NCBI GenBank assembly: GCA_024449915.1
Contig: JAMZAV010001822.1
Location: 62,001 to 126,000, forward strand
DNA length: 64,000 nt
Direction: 5' to 3'
From: Sweltsa coloradensis
Lineage: Eukaryota > Arthropoda > Insecta > Plecoptera > Chloroperlidae
Numbering within the stretch: the stretch's first letter is position 1; each line of letters begins with the position of its first letter. The notes under the pieces are model-generated. The model was not told the origin of the DNA and did no database searches. It saw only the letters and a list, made by a program, of their open reading frames with translations. Position numbers and translations under genes: made by a program. Of this stretch, positions 1 through 13,101 are shown piece after piece.

Positions 1-304
1 TAAAATTTCAAGTTTCAAAAAGTGCCCGGTAAGGCCATTATGCAAAGCTATTTGCCAATAGTGTTTTTTTATAACATAGGCCCTACTGTCATACTTGGGG
101 AAGTTACTTTTGAAAAGTAACTTTTAAAGGATCAGTTCATTATTTCAAACAAAAACGTTTATAAAGTTCAAGTTCCTTTAAAAAGTTTCCTTTTATTTTG
201 TAATGTGTATTATGTTTATGCGACTGCAGAGTCACTCACGTGCAACTTGCAAGCATATGGCTGTCATAGAGTACGGCGAGCGGTAGGGTCATGAATCATG
301 ATTT

Positions 305-992
305 GAGATGTGCAAAAATGGTGACAATGGAATTTATGAATTTTTTTAAAGTTGCAATAATCCCTTCAAATTCAGTTTGCACATGAATCTCCTGAATTGT
401 GATTGAATGGTACCAATTTCCAATTCGCGAATTTTTACGAAATTTTAGTTGATACCGCGAACTAGTTGCGAAATTTGCAATTAAGTCTTTAAACGCGAAT
501 CACGAAATTGTAAAAATAGTTTTTTTTTCCTAAGTTTTGGTGGAGGTGCCGGGTACGTAGTTGAAATCAAATTAATCCTGGCTGGTACATATGGTGGAGG
601 TGCCTGGTCGTACAACGCGATTGCGAGATTGTTATAGTTTGAACGTGAGTCAGCTCAAAATTTACTTCATATCCATATCAAAAGACATTACACAAAAGTT
701 GCATAATTTCGTAATTTTGGTGGAGGTGCCGGGTTGTCGAAATTAATTTTGGTAAAAACTGTCGGAAACTTTGAAAACTGAAGGCTGAAATTGAGCTTAA
801 AATTAAAACTGATTCTGAACTTCATTCTCATGTGCTTGTTTTTCTTTTAAATCATTAAAATCAATCATCCTGAAACTTGTAATTTTTTTAGTTTTGCATG
901 AGAAAATTGTGTTCGTTGTGTTTCATCGCGACAAATCGCGAATTTTTATTTTCAAGGCGCGAATTTTCTAAAAACCATTTTTGCACATCTCT
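305..992. mobile_element. hAT-like non-autonomous element (el1) with R1 motif
   Basis: Terminal inverted repeats of about 18 bp are visible: GAGATGTGCAAAAATGGT at 305-322 and its reverse complement at 974-991. The interior is AT-rich and has no long reading frame. It holds three copies of a motif, GGTGGAGGTGCCGGGT-like, at 536, 591 and 717 that recurs across the window (41.6, 48.8, 55.9 and 57.2 kb). The short TG-rich ends resemble hAT-type MITEs, but no target duplication is resolved because another element sits exactly at the right end. Superfamily assignment is inference. Confidence 0.5.
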
Positions 993-1541
993 GGTGTTTT
1001 ATAGCATTAAAAAAATGGAAAAATAGCATTAATTATTTCAAAAATAGCGTTTATATAGCATTAATTTTTTTTGATCGTCGTTCGTTGAATAATGAAAAAA
1101 TATATGTATTTTTTAGATTACGGTAGCTAAAGTGAATCGAAATTCTAGTTGGCGCTAGTTGTGAGCGTAGACCTCTCTAGGCGGTGATTTTAGGGACTTC
1201 TTCATTAAGACTGCAGCTCGACAGGCCACAGCGACAAAATAAAAAAAATACGTATTTTTTGAAAAATTAACAGAAAAGCCATTTTTTAAAGACTTTTTGT
1301 AAAAAAAAAAAAAAAAAAATTTTTTATTTTATTTTTTTATTTTTTACGAAATCACCCAATTTTGCGCGTATAGCGCAACAAAGCAAGTTTATCGCGTTTA
1401 AAGCCGTTTAATCGCAAAAATTCACGAAAATAAACATACCTTTAAACTCACCCATTGTGAAAGGTCGAGAAAAGTGAAAAAAAATATGAAAAATTACATT
1501 CCTATTTTTTGTCGTTTTTATAGTTAATGCTATAAAACACC
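993..1541. mobile_element. Short TIR element (el2) inserted at the end of el1
   Basis: The ends GGTGTTTTATAGCATTAA (from 993) and its inverse (to 1541) are near-perfect inverted repeats, flanked on both sides by ATCTCT (987-992 and 1542-1547), a likely 6-bp target duplication. Removing it restores the right terminus of el1, so el2 inserted later. The interior is AT-rich with long A and T runs and has no coding capacity. Confidence 0.6.
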
Positions 1542-1547
1542 ATCTCT

Positions 1548-2407
1548 AATGATGATACATTTAACATGGTATGAAATGTTTAATTATACATAACGGTAAG
1601 TTTATTTGCTAACGAATACTGAAACGTGGAGTTGAGTGCAAAATAGACTCCTTGATTGTAGGCCGGTCTGGAAGTTTTTAAGGAAATTTTGAAAAAAATC
1701 CCAGAAAATATGAACTTGTCATCACTTCTCATTTCTCAACACTAAAAGGGATCAAGTTCCCTAAAAATTTTCAGGAAAATAGAACTTGTTCCCCGGAACT
1801 CTTTCATTTATAAAATACCTTCCCCAGGCAGTCCATGCATGCTGTTCAAAGTGTTGTGGTCAAAATAAGGGTGCTGCCATTGCCATTACTAAAAGGTGGC
1901 CTTTAATCGAGTAAATTTGTTATACTCTTACCAGAGTACCGGGTACTGCAGTGTTGAAGGACACTGCTTTGGCAATAAAAAGCTACCTAAGTAAAAGATC
2001 ATGATTCATAAATTACATCTGTCCAATTCATGTCAAATTAAATTACATTACCCACGCCTACTCGGACTGTCATATATGCGTACCTACCTACCCCTGCCAT
2101 TTAAATTGCTGTCTTGTGTAAACGATAATAAATTACATTCACAATCACAGTGTATCAAAGATTTCACAATCAATAATATTTTTGACTGAAAAAATGTTGT
2201 TTTAGCTTAATGAGACTTTTAATCTTGACTAGTACACCTGTCAGCCGGTGAATGTGGCACCATTTTTAAAGATATTACAGATTCATAATATATATAAAAA
2301 TTGGTCTACGTACTACGTAGTATATAGACCTACCTATCCAATTATAATAATGATTACATTTTATCATTGTTGTGCAACCCTACTAGTCACTGCGTTGCAC
2401 ATTTCAG
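1548..2407. other. Intergenic or intronic, nothing recognised
   Basis: AT-rich DNA with only short chance reading frames. I see no repeat termini or RNA gene. Its 3' edge is the splice acceptor of the candidate exon that follows. Confidence 0.5.
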
Positions 2408-2551
2408 GGATGGGTGACACCTGTACGATCGTCAAGGAGGCTCCTTGAGAACCTTCCACATCGTATGTCGCAGCTTACGTCTGATTCTTCAACTTCAGCG
2501 TCACGATTCAGCCGCCTACGCTCATGTCGCACTTTAATTGAAATGATGTTT
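2408..2551 (+). CDS. Candidate internal coding exon, unknown protein
   Basis: A 144-bp segment lies between a good acceptor (TTGCACATTTCAG before 2408) and a good donor (GTAAGT at 2552). One frame is open throughout, 48 codons, and it starts and ends exactly at the splice sites (phase 0-0). The other two frames contain stops. The encoded peptide is rich in Arg, Ser and Leu (begins GWVTPVRSSRRLLENL) and matches no family I recognise. No neighbouring exon with equal support was found on the plus strand, so this may be one exon of a long-intron gene, or a chance open segment. If read through the donor, the frame stops at 2651-2653. Confidence 0.35.
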
Positions 2552-3875
2552 GTAAGTCAGTTCTTGGAACAGTTGATAATTCCTGATCCCTCTATCCTCC
2601 CTTTTAAGGGGTTTATCCTGCATGTTCGGTATGGTGCTCGACCACTTGCTTAACTATTTAATTTGTTAGTGTAATTTTATAAAGTCTGTAAACTTCCTTG
2701 TTCCTTGCAATCTCTAAGCTATCTGACTCGGCTGTTGTCGGTGAGTGAAGTGATAGTATTTATTCGATTTCAATTTATTTTTTGGACAATATCAACAAAT
2801 AAAAACAGTTTCAGTTAAATATAACAGTTTCATTAAGCTAGTGGTCATGAAGAAGCACCTGTTCCCAGCATGTTTGCATGTTCCCAGCATGTTCACTAGC
2901 TCACTCCACAGTTTGTGTTGCATTTATCCAAGTAAAATAGGCCAAATAGGCCTAGTGAAAATAAAATAACGTAAATGCTAGGAATGCGGCCCAGTTTATA
3001 AGTTTGATTTGCGCCTTGATTAATGTAATTAGGCGGAAATCAAATCATCGTGATTTGAATTCAGGAGGTCATGAATCACCGCAAACTTTTAATTGTTTTT
3101 CAATCATTTGGGACCACTCTACTTCACGGGTGAAAACTGAAAAGTTTTATAAATTGGTTTGTACTAGTGGGATGTGGCTATTAAATGCTCTTAAGACTGT
3201 TGAATACATTTCATGTAGTCGTCCAAACCGTACGGATTTTTTCAGTCCATCCTTGAGACTTTGACCAATGTTATTAAATAAATAAAATTAATTCGTATTC
3301 AGAGCCTACACACTTAGTCACACTAGCCTATATCTGTCACATGTTTAGTCTTGCAATACAGGCTGTGGCACTCCTTCCGCTTTATGGTGGCAAGTTCAAA
3401 TGAATGTGTTCCTATGCTTGCCAGCATGAGGCCACTCTGTAGTGAACTGTGGAGTGAACCCTAGTGTCCCCTGGTATTGTAGTGGTGGTATGTATGTCAG
3501 TATAGTACATGATACTTAAACTCAGCTGCTCTTATTGAGTTCCCTTGTTCCAAGTAAAACAACATGGAAATAATATGGATCGAGAATGGGACAAACAACT
3601 CGAGATTTAAACGTTGACCTAGTGATCAATCTGGTTAGCAGTCGTTGAGCCGACAGATTGTGGAAAATCTACTTAGTTTGTCTTGAATAGTATAACTAGT
3701 AGATGGGCTACATTAAGCAACAAACTCGCTCACTGAAACTTAATATGTAGACTTACGTGCAGCAAACACAACATTGAAACAATCACTTACATTTTGTCTT
3801 TGGATTTAAACAACATTATCAATAGTAACATAATAATAGCTCTTATCAGCAATTTGGTAAAGGTTTTTCTAAGGC
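2552..3875. other. Unassigned sequence with a SINE-tail fragment
   Basis: No supported gene. Around 3275-3330 a stretch resembles the 3' tail shared by SINE1 copies elsewhere in the window (motif like GAGTCTACCCACT). Confidence 0.4.
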
Positions 3876-3951
3876 CCTGATAGCTCAGTTGGTAGGGCTA
3901 GAGCATCGGTTCTAAATGCCGGAGGTTCTGGGTTCAATCCCCAGTTGCAGC
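3876..3951 (+). pseudogene. tRNA-like sequence (degenerate)
   Basis: An A-box-like segment (ATAGCTCAGTTGGTAG) and a B box (GGGTTCAATCCCC) are spaced as in a tRNA, but the acceptor-stem ends do not pair. It is a tRNA-derived repeat head or dead tRNA copy, not a credible functional tRNA gene. Confidence 0.6.
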
Positions 3952-5586
3952 AAATTATTACAACAATTGCTATCATTCAATAATAATTTCTTCAAAGCGG
4001 GCCTATGCCTTATCCGACCCTTGATCCAACAATGAAGTCGGGTAGGGGGGAATGTAACACAACTTTTCATCTGCTAATGAGGTCTGCAGCTAAGTTAAAA
4101 ATAACGTTACCTAGCTAATTTAAAGTTACCTAGTCCCATATTATAGCGGAGCATCTGCAGTTGCTATATGTGAGTGCTTATGTCTCACTTGTCACTTACA
4201 CCCTATACACCCTAATAGGCTAGCCTATAGGCCTAGGAGTTTTAAATGTTTGGGTGTAAAATGTTGATTTTCATATTCTTGTTGAAACTGACAGATATCG
4301 GTGTTCTGTTTCATCTTGAACTCTTATTAGTGGCACAAGAAACTGACCATAGATGTGAAATAGATTCACATTCAAATTCAAATAAAAAATTGGATTCCTT
4401 ATGTCATTTGTCACTTTAAATAATTGTAAATTGTTTTTTTATTAGTCATAAATTAAAGTTCTATGGTACACAAAAATGTACAGAACTCCACCTTCTTTTG
4501 TGGCATTATAAAAGAAAAATAATTTTGTGACGTTTGGTCCTTTTCACAGAGCACATCACAAATACTTATTTGTTTCATTTGCAAATGTTGTAGCCTACCT
4601 ATGAAAGTTCAAACATTTTTTTAAGAATCGAAATGCTGGACATATTTTTTAGAGTTTTTGAGCCATTCATTGAACTTTTTCTGATCCATCTCTGTCCTTA
4701 TGCATGCCACACATATAAATGCAGTACACAATACACCTACATACACAACTTGTAGATGGAGCAACTGTAGAAATAACTACCAGACTAGAGGGCTGGTTGA
4801 TAGTTGCTGTTACTCGATTGCTCTTCTTTGTTCCATGTTGTTTTCTCGGTGCTACCCACAATCCCACATCCTTCCATTTTCCCGTTATTGGATGGATCAC
4901 AAAATCATGACAATAGATCTCCATTTATAATCATAACTTAAGTCTTCATTTCTGAGTAGGCCCTACAGTTATGTATAAGTAATTACTAATTACTGTATAC
5001 AACTCTTGAAGTTGTTTAAATTTAAAGTAAGTAAATTGCTTGATTGCTTCACATTGTTAATTGTTACGTTGGATAAAGCAACATAATTTGAACATTTCCT
5101 CAGCGCTAACTCTAGTTTTGAAAGGATACAAAGATCTGCCCAAGTGGGTAGAATGGCTAACTATGTTATATTATTCATTGTTGGCACTAGTTTTAGTTTA
5201 GCAACTGAACAAGTGAAGATGTCAAAATGTCATCTCCATTATTTTGTAATCCATCCATGAACTTGTGAAAGATGTGCGCAATCCTTTGCGCCTGAAACTT
5301 ATTGACATAAACAGCATTATGTGTGTGTACTGTACACTGTACAGTATCTTCAAAAGATTTTAGTTGGTCTATCAATCTCATACTAACGTTGAGACGTTTC
5401 TCCCCTACGGAATATATTTTACATATTATTCAGCTTAATCGAAAAGTAAAACCGTATATCTAGAGGCTAGAGTCTAGACCTATTGGGGAATTTACTCAGT
5501 CGTAAGTTATAACATGCACTTAATTAACAACTTATTTCTATATTATACTTTATTAGAATACTAGTACACCTACTTAATTTTTGTTA
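3952..5586. other. No supported gene; one weak minus-strand frame
   Basis: Mostly featureless. A minus-strand frame at 4667-4924 (85 codons, containing TGKWKDVGLWVAPRKQ) has a protein-like composition in its first half. It has no acceptor, no homology I recognise and an overlapping plus-strand frame, so it is not called as a gene. Confidence 0.35.
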
Positions 5587-5634
5587 TTGAGCGAGCGTAG
5601 CGAGCGTCTCCACTTGACTCTTATGGCTCGAATG

Positions 5635-5666
<32 letters not shown>

Positions 5667-7676
5667 CTGTTACTGCTTCGGTACAGGTCGCACCGTTTCT
5701 CTGATCGACCTGAAATTTTGCACACATGTACATACCACCTAGGCGGGTTGCTGTATAGTTTTGTGGCAAAATCGTTCAAAAAGTTAAAAAGTTACATTAA
5801 AGTTAATCGAAAGTTTTTTTAAAAAACTAAACGGCGACAAAATCTGAGGTGGCCAAATCATTTAGAATGTCCGTTTGATCACGAATATGTTATTTTTATT
5901 TTGATCCGATAAGTAGTGTAGATGGAAATTACATTATAACAAAGTCCCGTTACCATGGCAACGGAAAGTCGCTCAGCATTTTTGGCTCATGATAGCAGTC
6001 GAACGGAGGCTCGGATCGTGTTGAAATTTTGACCATCCGCAAGTTTCGTTCCCGATTGAATGCCATTAGTTTTGTGGCAAAATGGTTCAAAAAGTTATAA
6101 AGTTAGGCCTACATTAAAGTTAATCTAAAGTTTTTTTAAAAAACTAAACGGCGACAAAATCTGAAGTAGCCAAATCATTTAGAATGTCCGTCCGGTCACG
6201 AATATGTTAATTTTATTTTGATCCGATAAGTAGTGTAGATAGAAATTACATTTTAACAAAAGTAACGTTACCATGGCAACAAAAAGTCGCACAAGAATTC
6301 TGGTCACTATGTACTGCCACCTAGAAGTAATCAAGAGTTAAAATAGTTTTCCCAAAGAAATGATGTCAAGGTCCTCTAGATCAGTGTTTCTCAACCTTTT
6401 ATTGCACACGGACCACCTTCACAAACTCATAAATCGGACGGACCACCCCATTCAAAATTAGTCCCTATAGTTATTGGGGGGGGGGGAGGGGGGGGTCATA
6501 TAATGGAGCGAACAATAATTTTCTTGTTAAAGTAGTATGGTAGGGCATCGAGAGACTATCATTAACTGTCGTAGTTATAAAACTAATTGTTTTTTTTAGC
6601 AGTTTTACCTCAAACTCTCTTTGATTACCCCCATTGAAAACATTTTTTTTGATAAACGTACCCTTACAAGAAAATACGAAACTTTATCCGCAGCCTGACT
6701 TAGCAGTAGGTGAGAAATTAATTATTAATTATTATGAGCAGACAGGTGCGGGTTTGTTTTTTATTGAAACAATTTATTTTGTGCATATTTTATGCATCTT
6801 TTACAAACTAAATGCCCCATGATTTTTGCAGGTTTCGTAGTAAGAATCATTGCAAAAACGTTTGCACCTGCAAACATTATACTTTGAGGATTTGGTGCCT
6901 GTTGTTCCCACGGGAAATGAAAAGTAATTTGACATAATTATATTCAGGATTTGATTTTCTTTTAGCACTTTGTTAAGTTTTTCATCAGCAGATTATATAA
7001 TTTCTTTATAGGCCCTACCTGATTAATATGGGCCCCCTCATCTCTCTTTAGTGACGATTCTGATCTCACAACACATAAAAATACAAACAAATTATTTTCT
7101 TTGTTGAAACTGTAATGAATTGATTATTGTTAATGTTTTCTTTATTTGAAACAAATTAATACTATTTAATAAATAAAACCACGATATAGTAAATAGGCCT
7201 ACTGGTGCGAGGTCAACGTGGTGTGTTTGGCACAAGGAGGGTTTTCATTTTTCATCTGTGCCATACTATGTGTGTATCAAACCTATTACAAAGCAGAACT
7301 TATGAGTTATGCTAAGTTGACAATGTTCATTGTTATACGTTCTGTTTGTAATTTGCAAGTAACGCGCAAAGAGAAAATGAAAATAACAGGATGCTAAAAA
7401 TGTATGAAATTAATAATATAAAAAAAACATATACGGTAATGTATAACATGCATAAAAATGTAATCTGTCCTCTACCACCGCGGACCACCGGTTGAGAACC
7501 ACTGCTGTAGATGGCGGTGGATTTTATCCATTCTCTCCTATTTTACAAATTTTCAGCTAAATCGGTCAAGACCTTAAAGACTTATTGGTATGTAACATTA
7601 TGGGAATGTCGTACTCGGGTCGTGTTGCACGTACCGGTGCTCGCTCAACAACGCGTCCAACTGAGCGTTTTCCTAG
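5587..7676 (+). mobile_element. Helitron-like element A1 (split by a hAT)
   Basis: The 5' end is TTGAGCGAGCGTAGCGAGCG and the 3' end GCGTTTTCCTAG, the same ends as copies at 7689-8290, 36258-36956 and 55903-57150. CTAG fits the Helitron CTRR 3' end, and AACGC/GCGTT arms just upstream can form a short hairpin in several copies. The 55.9-kb copy sits between A and T with no target duplication, as Helitrons do. The canonical 5' TC is missing, so a Helitron variant is inferred. The body has long T runs and no transposase frame. A 1.1-kb hAT element (6382-7504) interrupts it. Confidence 0.55.
6382..7504. mobile_element. Non-autonomous hAT element
   Basis: Ends are CAGTGTTTCTCAACC and GGTTGAGAACCACTG (one mismatch), typical of hAT elements. 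The flanks CTCTAGAT (6374-6381) and CTGTAGAT (7505-7512) are an 8-bp target duplication with one difference. The related uninterrupted sequence near 36753 (CTCTAGATGGCGGTGG) shows the empty site. No transposase frame remains. A G-run near 6476-6497 is notable. Confidence 0.85.
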
Positions 7677-7688
7677 TTTACTATTTAG

Positions 7689-8290
7689 TTAAGCGAGCGT
7701 AGCGAGCGTCTTCACTTGACTCTTATGGCTCGAATGTCTGTTTTTTTTTTTGTTTTTTTTTTGTTACTGCTTCGGTACAGGTCACACCGTTTCTCTGATC
7801 GACCTGAAATTTTGCACACATGTACATGCCACCTATGCGGGTTGCTGTATAGTTTTTGAACAAAATCCGATTGTTGGTTATAAAAAATAAAAAATAAAAT
7901 AAAAAAATAAAAATTTTCTGATCGTTACGAAATTTTGCAGGGTCAATAAGTACAACATTCTCTCATATTTTACAAATTTTCAGCTAAATCGGTCAAGACC
8001 TTAAAGACTTATTGGTAATCAATAATCATAATTCGAAAAATGATGTTCCGATCGTTATGAAATTTGTCAAGGAGGCAGTGAAGAAACTAAGATTCATTTT
8101 AGAAGACATTTTGATTACATTGTTGTCCCGTGGCGTCATTCAATTCAGCGGTCAACAACAACATTGAAAGTTTTCGTCTTTTAAAGACTGTTATCTGATA
8201 AAATGGACATTATGGGAATGTCGTACTCGGGTCGTGTTGCACGTACCGGTGCTCGCTCAACAACGCAACGGGACTTTAGCGTTTTCCTAG
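7689..8290 (+). mobile_element. Helitron-like element A2
   Basis: Starts TTAAGCGAGCGTAGCGAGCG and ends GCGTTTTCCTAG, directly following A1 by 12 bp in the same orientation. Its body shares the segments with GCACACATGTACATGCC and ACAAATTTTCAGCTAAATCGG with A1 and with the inverted copy at 55.9-57.2 kb. It is a short, non-coding copy. Confidence 0.6.
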
Positions 8291-9468
8291 TTAAGTATAG
8301 ATTGGAGAATGACATAGTTTGGTATTGCAAATCAACCAGTTACGTATTCCAACAAACAGTATTGTATTTAACGCCCAATAAAATATAACCATTCCATATA
8401 CAAACAGTAAATTTGGGCTGTTTAGGCCTATCTAACTTGTACAAGACTTTTATACAGATCTTGTTTCAAGTGTACTTAATAAGCATATTTACTTTAATTT
8501 AATTTAATATATTTAGGCCTGTAGTATATTTCCATGTATGGTTTCAAAATATATTTGTAAAGAAAACAGCAACTTTTGTCAGTTGTTTAAACACAAAATG
8601 ATAAGTGCATGAGTTGTTAAGGTGGTTGTTAATTAAATTATAACAATGTGCTGACCTAAACTATGACGTCACATGCCGTTTGCGCAGTAACTTTAAAAAC
8701 TTACACGTAAAACTTTATACTACCTCAATAGAATTCAGATTCTACATTTATACTACATTGAAAATATGTACATAGGTAGTCTACTTTGGATTGGTTAAAA
8801 TTGTGGTTGTTGTGTTTTAAATGATTTTGTACCTATTTGGTACACGTAGGTCAATATGAGGACTAGATGGGTAGTCCCTATGGGATGGGTCTTAGGGTCT
8901 ATAATTACTTTATTATCAAAATCTTGATTACTTTTTAATTTACATGTTGATCGTTGACGATGCCATCGATTTAAGTCAATTTCAGAAAACTTAGCAATTT
9001 TGTTTCACAAATAGAAATAGATAGGCATGCTAAGCGAAAAGAGGCCTGTAATGTATTCTTTGCCGTGCTGTATGGTTTTATGTCAAATCCCCATGAATGT
9101 TCTTTTTTTTATAATTCAAACTGGGAGACTACTGTAGGTTTATATCATTTCAAGCATTGCGTTTTACAATACTATACTGTAATGTTATACATATTTATAT
9201 ATTTTTTATACCCTAAGTTGGAATATTTAGATATCTTGTCACTATTAAAACCTTTAGTTACCCTACAAGATTGCTGTTTATGTCAATACTAGTTTTAAAT
9301 CTCTCATATAATTCCAAGGTGGTGGTTTTCATGGTCAATTGCAAATCACAGTCTGACTTTCAACAATGGGTTACAATAATCTTATATGTTATTGACACCT
9401 TGATTTGCAAGTGGCCCTGGTTGTATGCATTGCTCTCTAAGGCAGCTCTCTTGTTTATGTATCATGTA
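8291..9468. other. Nothing recognised
   Basis: AT-rich sequence without repeat termini, tRNA-like boxes or splice-bounded open frames that I can support. Confidence 0.4.
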
Positions 9469-10065
9469 CAGCCAGGGTCATATATAAATCAAGAGGTCTG
9501 AAAGATACCTCTTTCACCGACATCTCGTGGTCAACTCTTGGTGCCATTATTTATATCGCCCTGTGAACTGCATTATCGATCGACGGAAGCCCCTAGACTT
9601 TTTTGATGTTATTAATATTATTTGGGAGGCTTTGGAAGACTCTTGGTCAACAAAATAGTCAATATCTAGAAGGCAGTCAGAAGTGAAATAAAATTTTATC
9701 AAAACAAAAGCATAAAACAAACTTTGGTGGTTTGCAAATAAGACTTGACAGCCAAGATAGAATTATTCGAAATTAATTAGAAACTAAGGCAAATATAAGA
9801 ACTAAGGCATAGTCTTAATGCTATGCCTAGGCCAAGGTATCGATATATAATGCTCTCTTTACGTTCCATATTATATTTCTTCTAGGCTTGATAGTTTCTC
9901 TGGTGAATAGAGAATTTTCCTTTGACATTTTAGCAGCCATGTTTCTTATTTACGTCGATAATGCAGTTCACAGGGCGATATAAATAATAGCACCAAGAGT
10001 TGACCACGAGATGTCGGTGAAAGAGGTATCTTTCAGACCTCTTGATTTATATATGACCCTGGCTG
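9469..10065. mobile_element. MITE with ~105-bp inverted repeats, TA-flanked
   Basis: Left arm from 9469 (CAGCCAGGGTCATATATAAA) and right arm ending 10065 are inverted repeats of about 105 bp with only a few differences. TA lies immediately outside both ends (9467-9468 and 10066-10067), which fits a Tc1/mariner-superfamily MITE. The roughly 390-bp centre is AT-rich and non-coding. Confidence 0.8.
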
Positions 10066-11640
10066 TACCACTGACATACTTGCAATCAACAATAGGTCTG
10101 TTCAACATATGGCTACAACAATAAACTCAATGTAGTTGCCATTAGGGCCTTTTGTATATAGGCATAATATCCTTTGGTATAGAAGGCCCTATATTATGAT
10201 AAATTCTTAGTTTTCCTCAGGTAAACTGCTTGAAACAGGTTTTGTTTTTGGCAAACCCGATTTATTAAGTGTGACAGGACAGACACAGAGTGGAGTCAAG
10301 TAGTAATTTGCTAATTGACATGTACATGATACTGTTCGTATTGTATGTATATTGTATAGTATAGGGTTTCTCAAATTTTGATAGGTTTGACATAATGTAG
10401 TAATTTATATATTTAACAACACAAATACTATTCTCGGGTATCCTAAGTACACCGGTAGGCCCTATGCAGTTGTGGCATTACAATAATGTTGCGTGTACGT
10501 AATTAGTAACTTCTTAATCAATGAATAATAATTTCAAAAGACAAACATCAAATCAATTATTATAGAGATATCAAAATAAAAACAAAGAATGGTGTAGACC
10601 TATTTTAAAATTTTAAACATTGCTGTCATGATATAGTAGTCATGATAGTTACTTCAAATTAGTTCAAGTCAATTTACAAAATAAGTAGTAAGGTCATCCT
10701 TGTTTTTGAGCTTGAATGCTTGTTAGTCATTTGTGCTTTCCCACTTTTCAATGCAGAAAATCTTGGGTTTAAATTCTGCTTCCAGTAAGTATTTTAACTT
10801 TGTTAAGACTTGCTTATAATAATATTTGGTTTCATAGTACGCACATAAACGGTGACTTTGGAGCCAACAATAAAGCACATAAGAAATCAAAGACAGTACT
10901 TACGTCCACACTGAAAATCAGACGCTTGCGTCTGTGTGGGTCGGCTCTATGTAGGCCTACACATTTATTTTTATTTATTTACTGACCTTGACTAAAGCAT
11001 TGTTGGGATAATAGTTTACACACCAGCATCTGTTGAAGGTTATTTCCCTGTTTTGCCAAAAACAAACCGATTTCAAGATTAAGATTTTAAATTGAAAAGA
11101 GTACGTATTCTTTCAAACTCAGTGTTGTGCAAGTAGTAAAGTAGACAGTGACATAGTTGAGCCCCCTTTTACTCTCCTTTTGGCAAAAATCTAAACTTGT
11201 TACAGTAATTTTAATGTCAGTCAAGTTTATAAAACTTGGAAGTTGACTTGCTTATACTTGGGCTTTACCCTATATAACATAATTAAAGTCACTTGAAGTG
11301 CGTATAGTTTTCCATTTCAAACATAGCTTCAGAAATAGTTGGAGGTATCTTGGAAAACAGCAAATTGATAAATGGTAATATGCAGATATCAATTAATGTT
11401 GCCAAATTTTAAACATTGCTTACAAGCACTGTTTGAAGAATGTAATCCCTTTGCAGTTTGCAACAATTCAATAAATTCAATTATCTACAAGACTGTAAGC
11501 CATATTGTTGTAGCCATCAACCAAATTATGGAGAACCTTGTTTGCTTTATAACTTTTGTACTAGAAATGAACAGACCTATTGTTGTGGCCGACAGTTGTG
11601 AGAACTCATACATTGCGACCCAGAAGAACCAGGTTTCTTA
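10066..11640. other. Unassigned, with a SINE1 body fragment
   Basis: Only a short match to the SINE1 body (AAACGGTGACTTTGGAGCC, around 10847-10865) is recognisable. No gene is supported. Confidence 0.4.
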
Positions 11641-11911
11641 GGGTGGTAGACCCCCGCAGTTAACTCGAGAACTGTGCATAATATCTAAAAACTGATAGCA
11701 AGCAACAGTAATGAGGTTTTGTTAGAATTATTATATAATGGAAAAAAAATATTATAAAAATCGGTACAGTTTGTATTTCAATTCTGCATTTAATTAATTA
11801 AATGTCTAATTAAAAACTTATTTGTCATACTCATAACATTACAATATTTTTTCTTGCAGGCTATAGTTCTCTCAAAACCACATAACATAATGTTGGCAGG
11901 GGTCTGCCGCC
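11641..11911. mobile_element. Harbinger-like MITE
   Basis: Inverted ends GGGTGGTAGACCCC and (inverted) GGCGGCAGACCCC are flanked by TTA on both sides (11638-11640 and 11912-11914). A 3-bp TWA-type duplication is characteristic of PIF/Harbinger. The 271-bp length and lack of coding frame make it a MITE. Confidence 0.6.
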
Positions 11912-13101
11912 TTAAACAAGAGCAATAGTTGAGCTCATTGGACACCCTTAAACTCTTCTGTGCTTGCTTGATGGAGGGGGGGGGGGGGGAAGGGAAGGAT
12001 CAGATACTAGGCTATAATTATTTTCAACTTGGCCCGTCATATGAGGATTGGGAAAACGCCAGTCTGCAATAGCTGGTAGAAATCTTTGGCTTGGTTTCTT
12101 CAAATTTAGCTTCAGAACCTTTGTGAAAACCATTGCAAATGTATGTAAATTTTAATCTTGGGCCAAGTTTTATTAGCTATTAAAATTCTCAGTTACTTGT
12201 TAACATTACTCCTATTATAAAATGCATGTTGGGTAAAGCAAATTGAATTTAATGTCCCCCCACTAAAAATCAGTTCTGTGACTGAGTGGGGATTGGGTCG
12301 ACTCTAAAATACAAATTTATTTATATGCAATCCTAGCTTAATTTGTAAATCAATTTGTATATCAGAATGAGATAGGCCTAGACATGAAATTAATAAATAA
12401 ATAAATGCAGTTTCCATAGAATATAGAAAGTGTACTGTTTATTTTACAAGCACAGAAGTACTTAAGGGTTTTCAATACTTAATAAAACTAGGAGCAATGA
12501 TTGCCACTACCTCTTAAGGGGAAACCTAGTGTATTTTGTTCTCATGGCTGCATCGACCTGCACACTGGTGTTGGCTATTTACACTCTTTTGCTGATTTTG
12601 CTACACTTAAACCGAGTGCTATCCCCGTTGCACCGACAGGGCTGATATGGAATCTCTCAAGAGGTTACCATTTTTCTGAATATCTTACTTGTGATTGAAT
12701 CCTCTTAATCACAACTAAATGCTTGGGAAGTGGACCTCTTTGAGTTTCATCCTCAGCCCTGTCTCTGCATTGGGGAGAACACTCTTTTTAAGTGAAAAGT
12801 TTCATTGCTAAACTTGGTAGCTCTGAAGTGCAAAAAAGACTTAGGGTATATAAAAAGCGGTTTTTTGGCCCATTTTTTGTGTTTTTTGACCAATTATTTG
12901 TATAATTAGTATAATTAGTATAATATAATTCTATAATTTTGTATAATAATTGTATTGTTTACTAATAAATTTTATATTTTATTCATAAATTGTATTTATT
13001 ATTTATTATTATTGCTTGTTGTTGACCTTCAAAAAAATAGCTAAGTCCATTAATTAGGTCAAGAGGAAAAGGAAACCTTGAAAAAAAAGACTAAGTCCAT
13101 A
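11912..13101. other. Unassigned, with SINE tail and a G-run
   Basis: A homopurine G-run lies near 11977-11989. A SINE1 tail-like stretch lies at about 12255-12330 (GACTGAGTGG, then an ATTTATTT-rich end). A 65-codon plus frame at 12501-12698 has a protein-like look but lacks splice support. Confidence 0.4.

Noticed and set aside
5584..5769. Minus frame with a lysine run
   Set aside because: Poly-T tract of a Helitron-like element, not a gene.
12501..12698. 65-codon frame with protein-like composition
   Set aside because: No acceptor or donor of quality, no family match and no neighbouring exon.
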